A stretch of 64,000 bases of DNA from an uncultured Bacteroidales bacterium (GCA_946187695.1 CAMHSB010000001.1:124001-188000), one strand, 5' to 3'. Shown: positions 23,488 to 33,400, counted from the stretch's first letter. Notes: a model not told the origin generated them from the sequence alone. A program made the numbers and translations.

Positions 23488-24255
23488 TTATCTTAATAAT
23501 CGTATTAATCTCCAATCACTGTTGGAAAGAATTTGTATAGGTTGTAGGTTGTATAGCGCGGCTTCGTGGGTAAGTGCCTCTATATCGGATTCATAGAATC
23601 CGCTGAGCCATAACTCGCCGCCTTTTTCCAAGCTATGCGCGTAGGCAGACATATTGGCAAGTAAGATATTGCGATGAATATTGGCCAATATTAAGTCAAA
23701 AGTGCGATCGGTTTCCAAGACAGATTTGCAGAGCTCCACTTCGATATTTTCGTTATTGAGCGCTGCATTCTCTCGGGCATTGTCCACACTCTTATCATCG
23801 ATATCCAATGCTAGTACTTCCGCTGCACCGAGTCGTTTGGCAAAGATCGCCAGAACGCCGGTACCTGTTCCATGATCAAGTACGCGCTTACCCTGTACAT
23901 CGTTGGCCATGAGAGCCTCGATCATCATGGACGTTGTCTCGTGATAACCGGCACCGAAGGCGCAATGAGGGATAATCCGGATACCTAATGGCAGTTCTTG
24001 AACAGGGTGCTCGGCTTCCCAGGTAGCGTTCCAGTTCTCGTCCGGGCAGGCTTCGATACCTACTAAAGTTGCCTTTTCTTCGTTTGCAAAAATGGCTTTA
24101 ATATCGGCTTGGTTGGCTTCCAATAATTCGGTCGGAATATAGGCATCTGTGCCGTCAAAAGTATCAAAACCGGCATCAAACAAAGACTGAACAAAGACAT
24201 CTTTTTGCCATTCTTCATCAAAACGAAGCTCAATATGCGCTACATGATATTTCAT
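23488..24255 (-). CDS. prmA: Ribosomal protein L11 methyltransferase
   Basis: 255 residues. SAM-dependent trimethylation of ribosomal protein L11. SAM site LDHGTGTGVLAIFAKRLGA (about 125-143), acidic ALDIDDKS, and the substrate motif ANIHRNILL (family form ANINRNIL). The short N-terminal L11-recognition domain is divergent, as usual in Bacteroidota. Its start overlaps the preceding EEP gene by 4 nt; last gene of the lolD operon. Confidence 0.93.
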   Translation of the reverse strand: MKYHVAHIELRFDEEWQKDVFVQSLFDAGFDTFDGTDAYIPTELLEANQADIKAIFANEEKATLVGIEACPDENWNATWEAEHPVQELPLGIRIIPHCAFGAGYHETTSMMIEALMANDVQGKRVLDHGTGTGVLAIFAKRLGAAEVLALDIDDKSVDNARENAALNNENIEVELCKSVLETDRTFDLILANIHRNILLANMSAYAHSLEKGGELWLSGFYESDIEALTHEAALYNLQPIQILSNSDWRLIRLLR

Positions 24256-25118
24256 AATTCGAAGTTTAAAATTATGGGTAAATGATCCGAGAAACCGTTC
24301 TGATAATGAACGCCGTTATAGGTGCGTTTGGGTCGTAAACCCATATATTTCTCATCCGGTTCCAGGATCCATTCCGCATCATAGATTTGTACGTTTCCCT
24401 CTATGTTGGGCGAGGTATAGAACTGGTCAAGGCAGGTCCATCTACCCTGATATTTATGCGTGCCTTTCAGTCTGTGCATCCGATTGGTCAGACCGGTAAG
24501 GTCATCTTTCGGCTCACTGTTCATATCCCCCATGACGACGATCTTGGCCTCAGCATGTGTCTGAAAGACCGAATCGACCGCCTGTTGCAGCATCGCTTTG
24601 GCGGCTTTCCGTTTCCACTCGCTGCCGGCTGTTCCGCCACGCTGCGAGGGCAGATGGCAGACAAAGAAATGAATCGTATCCCGCTTATCCACGCGTGCGC
24701 AGACATATAAAATATCGCGCGTGGTCTGCTCTCCCAGATCTACCTTCAGCGCTCGCGTGCGCAGCGTATCTACCCTACTCTTTTTATATAGCAACGCCAC
24801 GTCGATGCCTCGCCGGTCCGGACTCTCGTAATGCACAAAATCATACTCGTTGCGTCGCAGCGTATAACATAAACGCTTCACACAAAGGGCGTTTTCCACT
24901 TCCTGCAATCCGACCACATCTACCCCATCCCATCCGCCTATATTCGTCAGCACGCGTGCGATATTCTCTTCCTTTTTATAGTACCGCGTATAACTCCAAT
25001 GCCGCACACCTTCTGCCGTCCACTCCAAGTCATCTTTGAGGCTGTCGTGGGCAGGATGGAAGAGGTTCTCTACATTGTAGTTGACGATAAGGACGAGAAA
25101 GATGGAGAGTAACTGCAT
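24252..25118 (-). CDS. Endonuclease/exonuclease/phosphatase family protein
   Basis: 288 residues. EEP fold residues are visible: YNVENLF (Asn), VGLQEVEN (metal Glu), RGIDVALLYKK, HFFVCHLPSQ, VVMGDMNSEP (catalytic Asp/Asn) and the C-terminal FSDHLPI with the catalytic His. The hydrophobic N-terminus (LLSIFLVLIVNY) may be a short signal or anchor, so it may act outside the cytoplasm. Whether it hydrolyses nucleic acid, phospholipid or another phosphodiester cannot be said. It sits between sufS (1-bp gap) and prmA (4-nt overlap). Confidence 0.88.
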   Translation of the reverse strand: MQLLSIFLVLIVNYNVENLFHPAHDSLKDDLEWTAEGVRHWSYTRYYKKEENIARVLTNIGGWDGVDVVGLQEVENALCVKRLCYTLRRNEYDFVHYESPDRRGIDVALLYKKSRVDTLRTRALKVDLGEQTTRDILYVCARVDKRDTIHFFVCHLPSQRGGTAGSEWKRKAAKAMLQQAVDSVFQTHAEAKIVVMGDMNSEPKDDLTGLTNRMHRLKGTHKYQGRWTCLDQFYTSPNIEGNVQIYDAEWILEPDEKYMGLRPKRTYNGVHYQNGFSDHLPIILNFEL

Positions 25119-25119
25119 A

Positions 25120-26322
25120 TCAGATCAGCATACTTTGTGCGCGTCGGAGCGCCGCGATAAAGGCATCGACATCGTGCTTATCATTGTACAAGCCGAACGA
25201 TACCCGCACCGTTCCGGGTACGCCTATCGCATCAATCAAAGGCTCTGCGCAATGATGACCCGTTCGAACAGCTACGCCTTGTTGGTCGAGGAGCGTACCG
25301 ACATCGAAAGGATGGACATCGGCAAGGTTGAAGCTGATCACTCCTGCTTTGGGCTGACCGGCAGCATAGATAGAAACGCCCTCGATGGCACTCAATTGTT
25401 GCTCGCAGTATGCCGTCAACTCTCGTTCGTGGGCTTCGATCGCTTCCCAACCGATAGATAACATATATTCCATCGCTTTTTGCAAGGCATAGGAACCGAC
25501 GAAATTTGGGGTACCGGCTTCGAACTTATACGGCAACTCATTATAGGTAGTGCCGCTCCAGCGGACATGGTTGATCATTTCTCCCCCACCCTCATGCGGC
25601 GGTATTTTCTCGAACCATTCCCGTTTGCCGTACAGCACGCCGATACCCGTCGGACCGTACATCTTATGGCCCGAGAACACGAGAAAATCGCAATCCAAAG
25701 CCTGTACGTCCACCTGCATATGCGGTACGCTCTGCGCACCATCGATACAAACGGGAATCTTCCGCGCATGCGCCAAACGGATGATCTCCTCTACCGGCTG
25801 TATCGTACCTAACACATTGCTTACATGCGCCACACTCACTAACTTCGTCTTTTCACTCAGAAGGCCCTTAAATGCCTCTATATCGAGCGATAAATCCTCT
25901 CGTAGATGAATATGCCGCAACACCGCTTTCTTGCGCTCACAGAGCATTTGCCACGGCACAATGTTCGAATGATGCTCTAATCCACTGACGATGATCTCAT
26001 CCCCTTCATGGATAAATGCTTCTCCAAAGGAGAAGGCAAGCGCATTGAGGCTGTCTGTTGTTCCTTTGGTAAACACGATCTCATCTGATGACCTTGCGTT
26101 GATAAAATCAGCCACCGCCTGTCGCGCCCCTTCGTGCTTACTTGTTGCCACCTGACTCAGATGATGTACCCCGCGGTGGATATTACTGTTCCATCGACTG
26201 TACGCTTCCACGATCGCGTCCAGTACCTGCTGAGGCTTCTGACTCGTCGCCGCATTGTCCAGATACACTAACGGCCGACCGTGAACGGTCTCATTCAATA
26301 TCGGAAAATCTGCTCTATTCAT
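25120..26322 (-). CDS. sufS: Cysteine desulfurase, SufS type
   Basis: 400 residues, PLP-dependent. It takes sulfur from cysteine for Fe-S cluster assembly. Blocks: YLDNAATSQKPQ, NIHRGVHHLS, the PLP lysine in SGHKMYGPTG (about 219), and active-site Cys in RTGHHCAEP (about 358). The short active-site loop and RTGHHCAEP place it in group II (SufS/CsdA). No sufBCD is adjacent here; the SUF scaffold must be elsewhere. Confidence 0.95.
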   Translation of the reverse strand: MNRADFPILNETVHGRPLVYLDNAATSQKPQQVLDAIVEAYSRWNSNIHRGVHHLSQVATSKHEGARQAVADFINARSSDEIVFTKGTTDSLNALAFSFGEAFIHEGDEIIVSGLEHHSNIVPWQMLCERKKAVLRHIHLREDLSLDIEAFKGLLSEKTKLVSVAHVSNVLGTIQPVEEIIRLAHARKIPVCIDGAQSVPHMQVDVQALDCDFLVFSGHKMYGPTGIGVLYGKREWFEKIPPHEGGGEMINHVRWSGTTYNELPYKFEAGTPNFVGSYALQKAMEYMLSIGWEAIEAHERELTAYCEQQLSAIEGVSIYAAGQPKAGVISFNLADVHPFDVGTLLDQQGVAVRTGHHCAEPLIDAIGVPGTVRVSFGLYNDKHDVDAFIAALRRAQSMLI

Positions 26323-26331
26323 GGTTATTTT

Positions 26332-27447
26332 TCAATTCTTGATTTGTTTTGTTTTCTCTCCCAGTACGCACCATCTGATAACAGGAATTCGGCGTATTAG
26401 TTCTACTAACAGCGGCGACAACGTAAATACGGCAACCGTAAGCAACACGTACATCGCAACCGGAGGAAGCGTTGTATAAACCTTCATGCTATACCCCAAA
26501 CCGGAGATGATTATATAGTGAACTACATAGATAGCAAAACTATTGCGGCACATGTAATCTGCAAACTTGGATTTCCGGTCATCAAAGCAGGCAGCGAACC
26601 ATCCGATCATGGCAAGACACATCAGCCATCCATACACACAATTGAGTGGACTGCTTAGGTACACAGGAGTCGTGTTATCTTCACCGAAGGTAGTGATTAA
26701 TAATGTTATACCGCTTGCTACGGCGCACACCATCAGTGGTATCCATCCTTTTCGTAATGACGTTAATACATTTTCATGCGAGAAGACGAAGTATCCGCTC
26801 AAAAAGAAAAGAAGATAAAAGAATGGTTTGTATCCGTTATAAAGACCATCCAAACTATCGGGACGAGGGTTCATGATCAGCGTTCGGGTACCTAACCAAT
26901 ACAATACGCCCAACAGGATAATTCCTGCCAAACCCATCTTCCCGCAGAACCCGTAGAACCGATCTTGTGCATCCACCTTCCGAACGAGCAGCAAAACCAG
27001 ACTGAACAACCATAGATCCTGTATAAACCATAACGGACCTGTTCCGCTCAGCGACCACGCCACATACTTAATGATGCCCGGAGTGTCGGCAAGCATGTCT
27101 ATTCCATTCGTATAACTAAGTGTATGCGTGTTGAAATAACCGGCGATCCATTGAAAAACAAATAATCCTATTGTAGCAGGCACTAATAACTTGCGGGTGC
27201 GGCTTTGAAACCACTCTTTCTCCGAATGTGCATCCAATGCGTACCGGGCACTGATGCCTGCCAGCAAGAACAAAAGAGGCATGAACCAAGGATAGAGCAG
27301 ATACATCACAAAATCTTGGTACTGAGGACCTCCGAAGCCACCTATTCCGCCTACTACCCCTTTGCCGTTGTAGTAGTAAATAACGTGGTAAAAGAGTACC
27401 AGCAGTACGGTCACCCAACGTAAATTATCGATCCAATGTTTTCGCAT
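26332..27447 (-). CDS. Acyltransferase 3 family membrane protein
   Basis: 371 residues with about ten hydrophobic helices. It begins MRKHWIDNLRWVTVLLVLFYH, where the (R/D)NLR and His are typical of the OafA/Acyltransferase_3 family. The GPLWFIQDLW segment is also characteristic. These enzymes O-acylate cell-surface sugars or lipids. The polypeptide lacks an SGNH partner domain. It lies between gldB and sufS with 6- and 9-bp gaps. Confidence 0.9.
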   Translation of the reverse strand: MRKHWIDNLRWVTVLLVLFYHVIYYYNGKGVVGGIGGFGGPQYQDFVMYLLYPWFMPLLFLLAGISARYALDAHSEKEWFQSRTRKLLVPATIGLFVFQWIAGYFNTHTLSYTNGIDMLADTPGIIKYVAWSLSGTGPLWFIQDLWLFSLVLLLVRKVDAQDRFYGFCGKMGLAGIILLGVLYWLGTRTLIMNPRPDSLDGLYNGYKPFFYLLFFLSGYFVFSHENVLTSLRKGWIPLMVCAVASGITLLITTFGEDNTTPVYLSSPLNCVYGWLMCLAMIGWFAACFDDRKSKFADYMCRNSFAIYVVHYIIISGLGYSMKVYTTLPPVAMYVLLTVAVFTLSPLLVELIRRIPVIRWCVLGEKTKQIKN

Positions 27448-27453
27448 GTTTTC

Positions 27454-28458
27454 TTATGGTTTATAATAACTATCTTCCAGTATTTTTTGTGCGTCCGGTT
27501 CTGCCATCAGTTCCTGCAGGCTCACGGCTTCATTATGTGCCATATAACTCTCTGCGATCCGCCATCCGAGCCATATACCGAGTCTTCCGGGTGCGTCCTG
27601 GGACACCTCCGAAGTGAACGGACCATCGTTCAGATAGCCTGTCAGAACGAGGCTTTCGGTCTTAAACAGATCGCGTTTATCCATCACCAGATGCCAGATG
27701 GCTTCTTCGTTCTTCATGCACCATTCCCATTGCTCTTTCGTCCATCCCATCACTTCATATCCCGGCAGTTTGTCGAAGATCTGCGCAGTCAGATACATCA
27801 CTTTTCCGCGGTATATCATCTGGTCCAACAGCCGGCTTTTGGTGGAAGTGTAGGGTAGGGTACGGAATAGAAAAGCGCTTATCACATCTACTGGGATGCA
27901 CTCCTTCCGCATGGTCTGTTTCTGGTAGTCATAGACCACACGGTTGTAGTACTCATAATCGCTTCCGAGGTACATATCTGCCCCGATGCCGATCAGTTCA
28001 TCCTCAAAAAATATAGGCGTCTGGAAACCCGAAACAAAGAGATAGAAAGTGGGTATTTCCGTTTGAGGATACAGGTAACGGATACGTGCAAAAGCGGTGC
28101 TTAGTCCTTGCTCCAGATCGCTCACGTCCGCAAAGACTTCTTGCTCCCGTTGATTGGTCTGCCGGAAACCGTAAAGGGTATCGTTTAAGAACTCCGGTAA
28201 GGCTTTTTGAAGATAAGCCGTATCTGCACTCGGGATACCCAAAATATCCTCCACCCACAGCGGCATGAACGTCGGATACTCATCGTACAGGACCTGTATA
28301 TCCTGCGCCACCGTTGCTTCGTGTACATTCATCAGGGCGTTGTCAAACCGCACGATCTCGATGTGTTGCGGATCGATGTCTTTCGGGAAATATTCACGTC
28401 CTTTGTGGCACCCTATAAGGGCCAGGAGGCAGACTGCTATAAGGAGAATTTTTTTCAT
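27454..28458 (-). CDS. gldB: GldB-family gliding/type IX secretion lipoprotein
   Basis: 334 residues. Lipobox LLALIGC near residue 17. Family landmarks: [12 protein letters not shown] near the N-terminus and the C-terminal [34 protein letters not shown] blocks. GldB is an envelope lipoprotein needed for gliding in flavobacteria and is conserved in non-gliding Bacteroidota. It resembles DUF2268-type proteases but no HExxH is seen. Its ATG overlaps the lolD stop (ATGA). Confidence 0.85.
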   Translation of the reverse strand: MKKILLIAVCLLALIGCHKGREYFPKDIDPQHIEIVRFDNALMNVHEATVAQDIQVLYDEYPTFMPLWVEDILGIPSADTAYLQKALPEFLNDTLYGFRQTNQREQEVFADVSDLEQGLSTAFARIRYLYPQTEIPTFYLFVSGFQTPIFFEDELIGIGADMYLGSDYEYYNRVVYDYQKQTMRKECIPVDVISAFLFRTLPYTSTKSRLLDQMIYRGKVMYLTAQIFDKLPGYEVMGWTKEQWEWCMKNEEAIWHLVMDKRDLFKTESLVLTGYLNDGPFTSEVSQDAPGRLGIWLGWRIAESYMAHNEAVSLQELMAEPDAQKILEDSYYKP

Positions 28459-29105
28459 TCGATCATACCGTCTTTGATTTCGATGACTCGGTCTGCGATG
28501 CCAGCCAATTCCTTATCGTGTGTGACAAGCAGGATCGTTTGGCCGTACACTTTGCGTAATTTCAGCAGCAGCTCACTCAACTCTTTTTTGTTCTGTGTAT
28601 CTAGGCTACCGGTCGGTTCGTCTGCCAGGATGATATCCGGGTTCATCATTAATGCCCGGGCTGCGGCTACACGCTGTTTCTCACCGCCGGAAAGTTCGTT
28701 GGGTTTGTGATGCATGCGCTCACCAAGCCCCAAGTCCGTCAGTAATTTTGTGGCCCGAGGCATGTACTCGTTTTCTCTCTCTCGCGCGATCATGGCCGGG
28801 ATGCAGACGTTCTCCAAAGCCGTGAATTCGGGCAGCAACTGATGGAATTGGAAGATGAATCCGATATGCTTATTGCGGAACGCAGCCAGGTCCTTATCTT
28901 TCATGGCGAACACATCCGTACCGTCGATAAGTACCTGTCCTTTGGAGGGTCGATCCAAGGTACCGATAATCTGGAGTAGGGTGGTTTTTCCCGCTCCTGA
29001 CTTACCTATAATCGCTACGATCTCGCCTTTTTTAACCTGCAGATTTACCCCCTTCAGCACTTCTAACGTACCGAAAGATTTCCATATGTTTTTTACTTCA
29101 ATCAT
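28455..29105 (-). CDS. lolD: ABC transporter ATPase, LolD type
   Basis: 216 residues from [12 protein letters not shown] at 29105; an ATG at 29114 is in frame, three codons upstream. Walker [10 protein letters not shown] (about 37-45), Q-loop [16 protein letters not shown], signature [15 protein letters not shown], Walker [13 protein letters not shown]. The MacB/LolD subfamily drives lipoprotein release from the inner membrane or related mechanotransmission. The LolC/E-type permease is not adjacent, which is common in this phylum. First gene of a six-gene operon. Confidence 0.9.
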   Translation of the reverse strand: MIEVKNIWKSFGTLEVLKGVNLQVKKGEIVAIIGKSGAGKTTLLQIIGTLDRPSKGQVLIDGTDVFAMKDKDLAAFRNKHIGFIFQFHQLLPEFTALENVCIPAMIARERENEYMPRATKLLTDLGLGERMHHKPNELSGGEKQRVAAARALMMNPDIILADEPTGSLDTQNKKELSELLLKLRKVYGQTILLVTHDKELAGIADRVIEIKDGMIE

Positions 29106-29128
29106 ATCGTTCATCCAATTTTGCGCTG

Positions 29129-29159
29129 CAAAATTACTACAAAAAATCCGAATGTGCAA
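29129..29159 (-). promoter_or_regulatory. Promoter for the lolD-gldB-sufS operon
   Basis: The minus strand reads TTGCACATTCG, then TAATTTTGCAGCG, with 20 nt between TTG and TA, about 24 nt before the start at 29105. Confidence 0.78.
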
Positions 29160-29177
29160 GATTTTTGATGAAAAAAC

Positions 29178-30488
29178 TTATCTATCTCGCATAATTGCAC
29201 TCAGCGCAATAAGCAGTAAATAGTACACAACGACCATGAAGACGCTTACGGTCGCCGGCCATGTGCTGCCCGGTAGCGCTTCGATCCAACCGACAGAATG
29301 GTTCATTAGCCAGCTGAGGCCGAACGTGATCTTGGTCCACCAAACACCGATAACCGAACCACCCATTACGATGCTGATCAACCCGCACGGAACAAGGAGC
29401 GTGGCGATAGGAAGTACCACCAGATTGGTCAGCAGAAAATAGGTGCTCACGTAGCCGAAATAGTACATTGTCAGCGGGAGGGTACCCAGTTGGGCAGCTA
29501 TCGAGATGATGATCGTGGTGATCACCCAGCGAGTGAAGCGGTTGAGGTTCTTGTTTGCTAGGATCTTCTCGCCTTTTTTAGCAAAGAGTACGATGGCTGC
29601 GGTGGCAGCAAAACTCAACTGAAAACCGACGCTGAACAGGTCTAAGGGCCGCACCAAAAGGATGAACACCGCGGCGGCGGCGATCGTATTGAGCGAGAAA
29701 CTCTGGCGGTAGCACATATGGCCGACCTCCACGAGCGTTACCATCACCACAGCTCGCACGACCGAAGGTGTCAGACCTGTCAACCAGGCATAGCTCCACA
29801 TCGCAGCTATCACGATCAGACTGATGGCGCATCTGCCGATCTGATTCTCATAACGCGGTCGGATACGTCCGCCGAGGGTGAGTAAACCGATGATGAGGGC
29901 GTAGATAATGCCTGTGTGCAGGCCGCTCACTGCCAGCACGTGGGCCGCACCGGAAGCCTGAAAACGACGTTTGATCTCCGGATCCAAGTCCTCTTTGTAG
30001 CCCAAGGTGATCGCCCCGACGGTGGCTAACTCATCTCCGCTTAGGCCCGCAGCGTTCAGTCGTTGGTAGAGTCGTTTCTGTAGCGGGATAGAGTAGGAGG
30101 CTGTCGGCCGAAGGTCATAGTGACTGACAAAAGCCGTGCCGATAATGCTCTGCCGCAAGAGGTAGGTCCTGTAATCGAAGGCACCAATCGAGTCCGCATG
30201 ACGGATACGGGTCTTGGCGACGATTGTATCGCCGATATGTAATGCGGACTTCAGGCTGTCCCGCAACACGTACACCAGAACTTTTCCTCCATAGGTTTGC
30301 GTCTCATAGCGCTCGCAAAGTGAAGTAGATTTGCTCTCGCTTTGCACCACGAAAGTGTGGATACACAGGCTGTCATATACCGCATCTTCGTCCGGATAGA
30401 CTACCCCAACCCGCTCACAAAACAAAATTGCTACCACCAGAGGCAGTAGCAGGATCACCATCGGATATGCGCGGATGCGGTCTAACAT
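29178..30488 (-). CDS. comEC: ComEC/Rec2-type DNA uptake channel, without hydrolase domain
   Basis: 436 residues. An N-terminal OB-like soluble part (DUF4131, VLRDSLKSALHIGDTIVAKTRI) is followed by the Competence membrane domain with the diagnostic VLAVSGLHTGI and GLTPSVVRA. ComEC carries single-stranded DNA across the inner membrane. The C-terminal metallo-beta-lactamase domain found in many homologues is absent; the ORF ends right after the last helix. It follows tsaE with no gap (stop at 30489). Confidence 0.9.
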   Translation of the reverse strand: MLDRIRAYPMVILLLPLVVAILFCERVGVVYPDEDAVYDSLCIHTFVVQSESKSTSLCERYETQTYGGKVLVYVLRDSLKSALHIGDTIVAKTRIRHADSIGAFDYRTYLLRQSIIGTAFVSHYDLRPTASYSIPLQKRLYQRLNAAGLSGDELATVGAITLGYKEDLDPEIKRRFQASGAAHVLAVSGLHTGIIYALIIGLLTLGGRIRPRYENQIGRCAISLIVIAAMWSYAWLTGLTPSVVRAVVMVTLVEVGHMCYRQSFSLNTIAAAAVFILLVRPLDLFSVGFQLSFAATAAIVLFAKKGEKILANKNLNRFTRWVITTIIISIAAQLGTLPLTMYYFGYVSTYFLLTNLVVLPIATLLVPCGLISIVMGGSVIGVWWTKITFGLSWLMNHSVGWIEALPGSTWPATVSVFMVVVYYLLLIALSAIMRDR

Positions 30489-30944
30489 TTATTGCTCAAT
30501 GGTCAGAACTCGGTCTCCGTTCGCTTGTGGAGCGATCTTCACCCGGACGGTGTCGTCTGGTAGAAGCGGGGCAATGATATCGGGCCACTCTACAAAACAG
30601 TAGTTACCCGAATAGAGATATTCCTCCGCACCGAAATCCATCGCCTCGCGGATGTCCTTGAGTCGGTAGCAGTCAAAATGATACACCTCGCCCCTGTACG
30701 GTTGTTCCACGTCGTACACGTTCACGATAGCAAAGGTGGGGCTGTTGACGATATCAACTGTACCCATCTCTTCACAGAGCTGTTTGATGAAGGTGGTCTT
30801 TCCGGCACCCATCTGTCCGTCGAAGGCAAAGACGCGATGCGGTTCGCATACTCGGAGGATCTCAAGTGCACTTACCTGTTCGCCTTGCTCATTGAGGAGC
30901 ACAAGACCCGAATTTTCGTGTTTTTTGATTGTATAAGTTATCAT
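30489..30944 (-). CDS. tsaE: tRNA N6-threonylcarbamoyladenosine synthesis ATPase
   Basis: 151 residues. P-loop DGQMGAGKTTF (about 42-52), then SPTFAIVNVY, HFDCYRL and FVEWPDIIAPLLP, the full TsaE signature. It acts with TsaB/TsaD in making t6A37 on ANN-decoding tRNAs. Cytoplasmic. No TsaB/D in the window. Confidence 0.95.
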   Translation of the reverse strand: MITYTIKKHENSGLVLLNEQGEQVSALEILRVCEPHRVFAFDGQMGAGKTTFIKQLCEEMGTVDIVNSPTFAIVNVYDVEQPYRGEVYHFDCYRLKDIREAMDFGAEEYLYSGNYCFVEWPDIIAPLLPDDTVRVKIAPQANGDRVLTIEQ

Positions 30945-30966
30945 GTTCTTGCTTTTGATGCGATTC

Positions 30967-32784
30967 TCAGCGCGTTATTTTGGTCTGAAAATATTCATAA
31001 ACTACTGATCCTAAGCGTTTTCCGAGTAATTCTTGTAGTTCTTCTTGTTTGGCTGCTCCAGCGCGTTTGACAGAGCCAAAATGCGTTAAAATTTTCTGTT
31101 TGGCGATAGGTCCGACTCCTTTTATTTCATCTAACTCACTGTGAATAAGCGATTTAGATCGTTTTTGTTTATGATAAGCGATCGCAAAGCGGTGTACTTC
31201 GTCTTGAATGTTGGTCAAAAGACGAAATACTTCGCTCGTCACCGGCATCGAGATCTCCGAGGGAGGAAAACCATAGAGCAAGGTTTGGGTGCGGTGCTTG
31301 TCATTTTTCTTCAATCCGGCGATAGGAATCTGCAATCCGAGTTGATCTTCGACTGCTTCCCGGATGGCATGCATCTGACCTAAACCACCATCGGCGATGA
31401 TCAGGTCCGGCATTGGTCCGTTGGAATCGAGCAGATGTTGGTATCTGCGCCGCACTACTTCGCGCATCGAGGCGTAGTCATCGGCTCCTTCTACGGTCTT
31501 GATCTCGAATCGTTTGTAATCGCTCTTGCTAGGCTTGGCCATCCGATAGACGACACATCCGGCGACTGCGTTGGTGCCTTGTATATTGGAATTATCGAAA
31601 CAATCGATCCATTTGGGCAGCGAAGGCAGATTCATCATCTTCTGCATTTCCGTCAGAATACGCACGCTGCGTTGCTCAGGATTGAGCTTGTCTTCCTGTT
31701 TGAGCCGGTCGAGTTTATATTGGCGCACATTCTGCATGGCCAGATCCAGCAGTTTTTTTTTGTCTCCGCTGACTGCTATATGCACATGCAACGAACTATC
31801 AAAAACCTCCGGAATGAACGGAACAATTACGTCTTGCGTGGAACTCTCCAGTTGCTGACGTAACTCCATCATGCCCATCGCTAACAGTTCCTCTTTCTCT
31901 TCCTCCATCTTACGGCGATACTCAATCGTTTGTCCTTGTACGATACATCCATTATGTACATGCAGCATCGATATATAGACACGGTCGTCTTGTTCATCGT
32001 AACCAAAAACATCTACATCTTTCGCCGATGAATTCGTGATAATGTTCTTGCTCTTGAATTGCTCGAGCATTTCGATCTTGCGTTTGATATCGGCAGCCTC
32101 TTCGAACTTAAGTTCTTCCGATTTCATCCGCATTTCATGCTCCAGTTGATGTCCTATCTCGTGGGCGTCTCCTTTGATGAGTTTGCGTGCTTGCTCGATC
32201 CAAAGCGCGTAGTTTTCTTGTCCCATGCCTTCACAAATACCGCAACAATATCCAAGATGGTATTTCAGACACACGCGCATCCTCTTTTTCACGACGGACT
32301 CGGAAGTAATTGGTATATTGCAGGTGCGTATTGGATAGAGTTTATGAATCAATTCTAGTACCGTATCTACCGTATAACCGAAGCTGTAAGGTCCGTAGTA
32401 CTCGCCGGTCTTCTTATTGATGATCCGTGTTTTGAAGATACGTGGGTAGGCCTCTTTGGTGATACAGATGGAAGGATAACTCTTTCCGTCCTTAAGTAGA
32501 ATATTGTACTTAGGCTGGTATTGCTTAATGAGGTTGTTCTCCAGCAAGAACGCATCCTGCTCACTTTCTACTACCACATAGCGAATATCCGCTATATGGG
32601 CTACAAGTTGGCGTGTTTTGGAAGAAGGATGATCTTTGGTGAAATAGCTGTTGACGCGTCGGTGTAAGTTTTTAGCTTTACCTACATAGATAATCTGACC
32701 CTCCTTATCGAAGTATTGATACACACCCGGTTGCTCGGGTACTCGTTTCAAAAGGAGGGCAATATGTTTATCTTTTGTAGCCAT
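30967..32784 (-). CDS. uvrC: UvrABC excinuclease subunit C
   Basis: 605 residues, normal length. An N-terminal GIY-YIG nuclease (GVYQYFDKEGQIIYVGKAKNL), a Cys-containing segment (CLKYHLGYCCGIC), the UVR motif (EAADIKRKIEMLEQF), an RNase H-like endonuclease domain (CFDNSNIQGTNAVAG, LIIADGGLGQ) and C-terminal helix-hairpin-helix (IKGVGPIAKQKILTHFGS) are all present. It makes the dual incisions in nucleotide excision repair. Its ATG overlaps the apt stop by one base. Confidence 0.97.
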   Translation of the reverse strand: MATKDKHIALLLKRVPEQPGVYQYFDKEGQIIYVGKAKNLHRRVNSYFTKDHPSSKTRQLVAHIADIRYVVVESEQDAFLLENNLIKQYQPKYNILLKDGKSYPSICITKEAYPRIFKTRIINKKTGEYYGPYSFGYTVDTVLELIHKLYPIRTCNIPITSESVVKKRMRVCLKYHLGYCCGICEGMGQENYALWIEQARKLIKGDAHEIGHQLEHEMRMKSEELKFEEAADIKRKIEMLEQFKSKNIITNSSAKDVDVFGYDEQDDRVYISMLHVHNGCIVQGQTIEYRRKMEEEKEELLAMGMMELRQQLESSTQDVIVPFIPEVFDSSLHVHIAVSGDKKKLLDLAMQNVRQYKLDRLKQEDKLNPEQRSVRILTEMQKMMNLPSLPKWIDCFDNSNIQGTNAVAGCVVYRMAKPSKSDYKRFEIKTVEGADDYASMREVVRRRYQHLLDSNGPMPDLIIADGGLGQMHAIREAVEDQLGLQIPIAGLKKNDKHRTQTLLYGFPPSEISMPVTSEVFRLLTNIQDEVHRFAIAYHKQKRSKSLIHSELDEIKGVGPIAKQKILTHFGSVKRAGAAKQEELQELLGKRLGSVVYEYFQTKITR

Positions 32785-33323
32785 TATTCATCCACTTCAA
32801 TACCGAACAAGCAGTCTACATTCTCTGCTTTTCCTTCTAGATACTTACGACCATTCAGTCCTTCGAGTTCGATGATACAGTTTACATAAATCTTCTTTAC
32901 CCCTAATTTCTTTACCAGGTTTATCGCTGCTTCCATCGAACCTCCGGTAGCAAGAATGTCGTCATGAATCAGAACGATATCGTCCGGACTCAAAGCGTCT
33001 TTATGAATCTGTATTGTGTCGTCTCCGTACTCTTTAGCATAAGTTACCGATACCGTTTCTGCTGGCAGTTTGTTGTGCTTGCGGATAGGAACAAATCCGG
33101 CTCCCATCTCGATGGCTACTGCCGGAGCAAGGATAAATCCACGCGATTCGATTCCCACTACCTGCGTGATACCTTTGTCTTTGTAGCGCGATACGATCTC
33201 ATTGCGCATCCATTTGAGACACTCCGGTTTGGCAAGTGCGGTGGTGATGTCTTTAAACTGAATGCCCGGAATCGGAAAATCGGGCACATTTCGAATAGCT
33301 TTTTTTACATCTTCTGCTGTCAT
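32784..33323 (-). CDS. apt: Adenine phosphoribosyltransferase
   Basis: 179 residues. It converts adenine and PRPP to AMP in purine salvage. The PRPP-binding loop is VLIHDDILATGGSM (about 118-131), and GIESRGFILAPAVA and PIRKHNKLPAET are typical APT blocks. First gene after the parS-containing gap. Confidence 0.96.
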   Translation of the reverse strand: MTAEDVKKAIRNVPDFPIPGIQFKDITTALAKPECLKWMRNEIVSRYKDKGITQVVGIESRGFILAPAVAIEMGAGFVPIRKHNKLPAETVSVTYAKEYGDDTIQIHKDALSPDDIVLIHDDILATGGSMEAAINLVKKLGVKKIYVNCIIELEGLNGRKYLEGKAENVDCLFGIEVDE

Positions 33324-33345
33324 ACAATATATTGTTTTTTATAAT

Positions 33346-33361
33346 TGTTCCACGTGAAACA
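33346..33361. promoter_or_regulatory. parS-like ParB-binding palindrome
   Basis: TGTTCCACGTGAAACA is identical to one of the accepted Bacillus-type parS sequences (consensus TGTTNCACGTGAAACA). It lies in the 77-bp gap between mnmG and apt. ParB loads at parS, spreads and recruits condensin for chromosome segregation. parS sites usually lie in the origin-proximal part of the chromosome. Confidence 0.85.
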
Positions 33362-33400
33362 ATTTAAATTAGTTTGCTTTGCAAACTATAAAACCGTATT

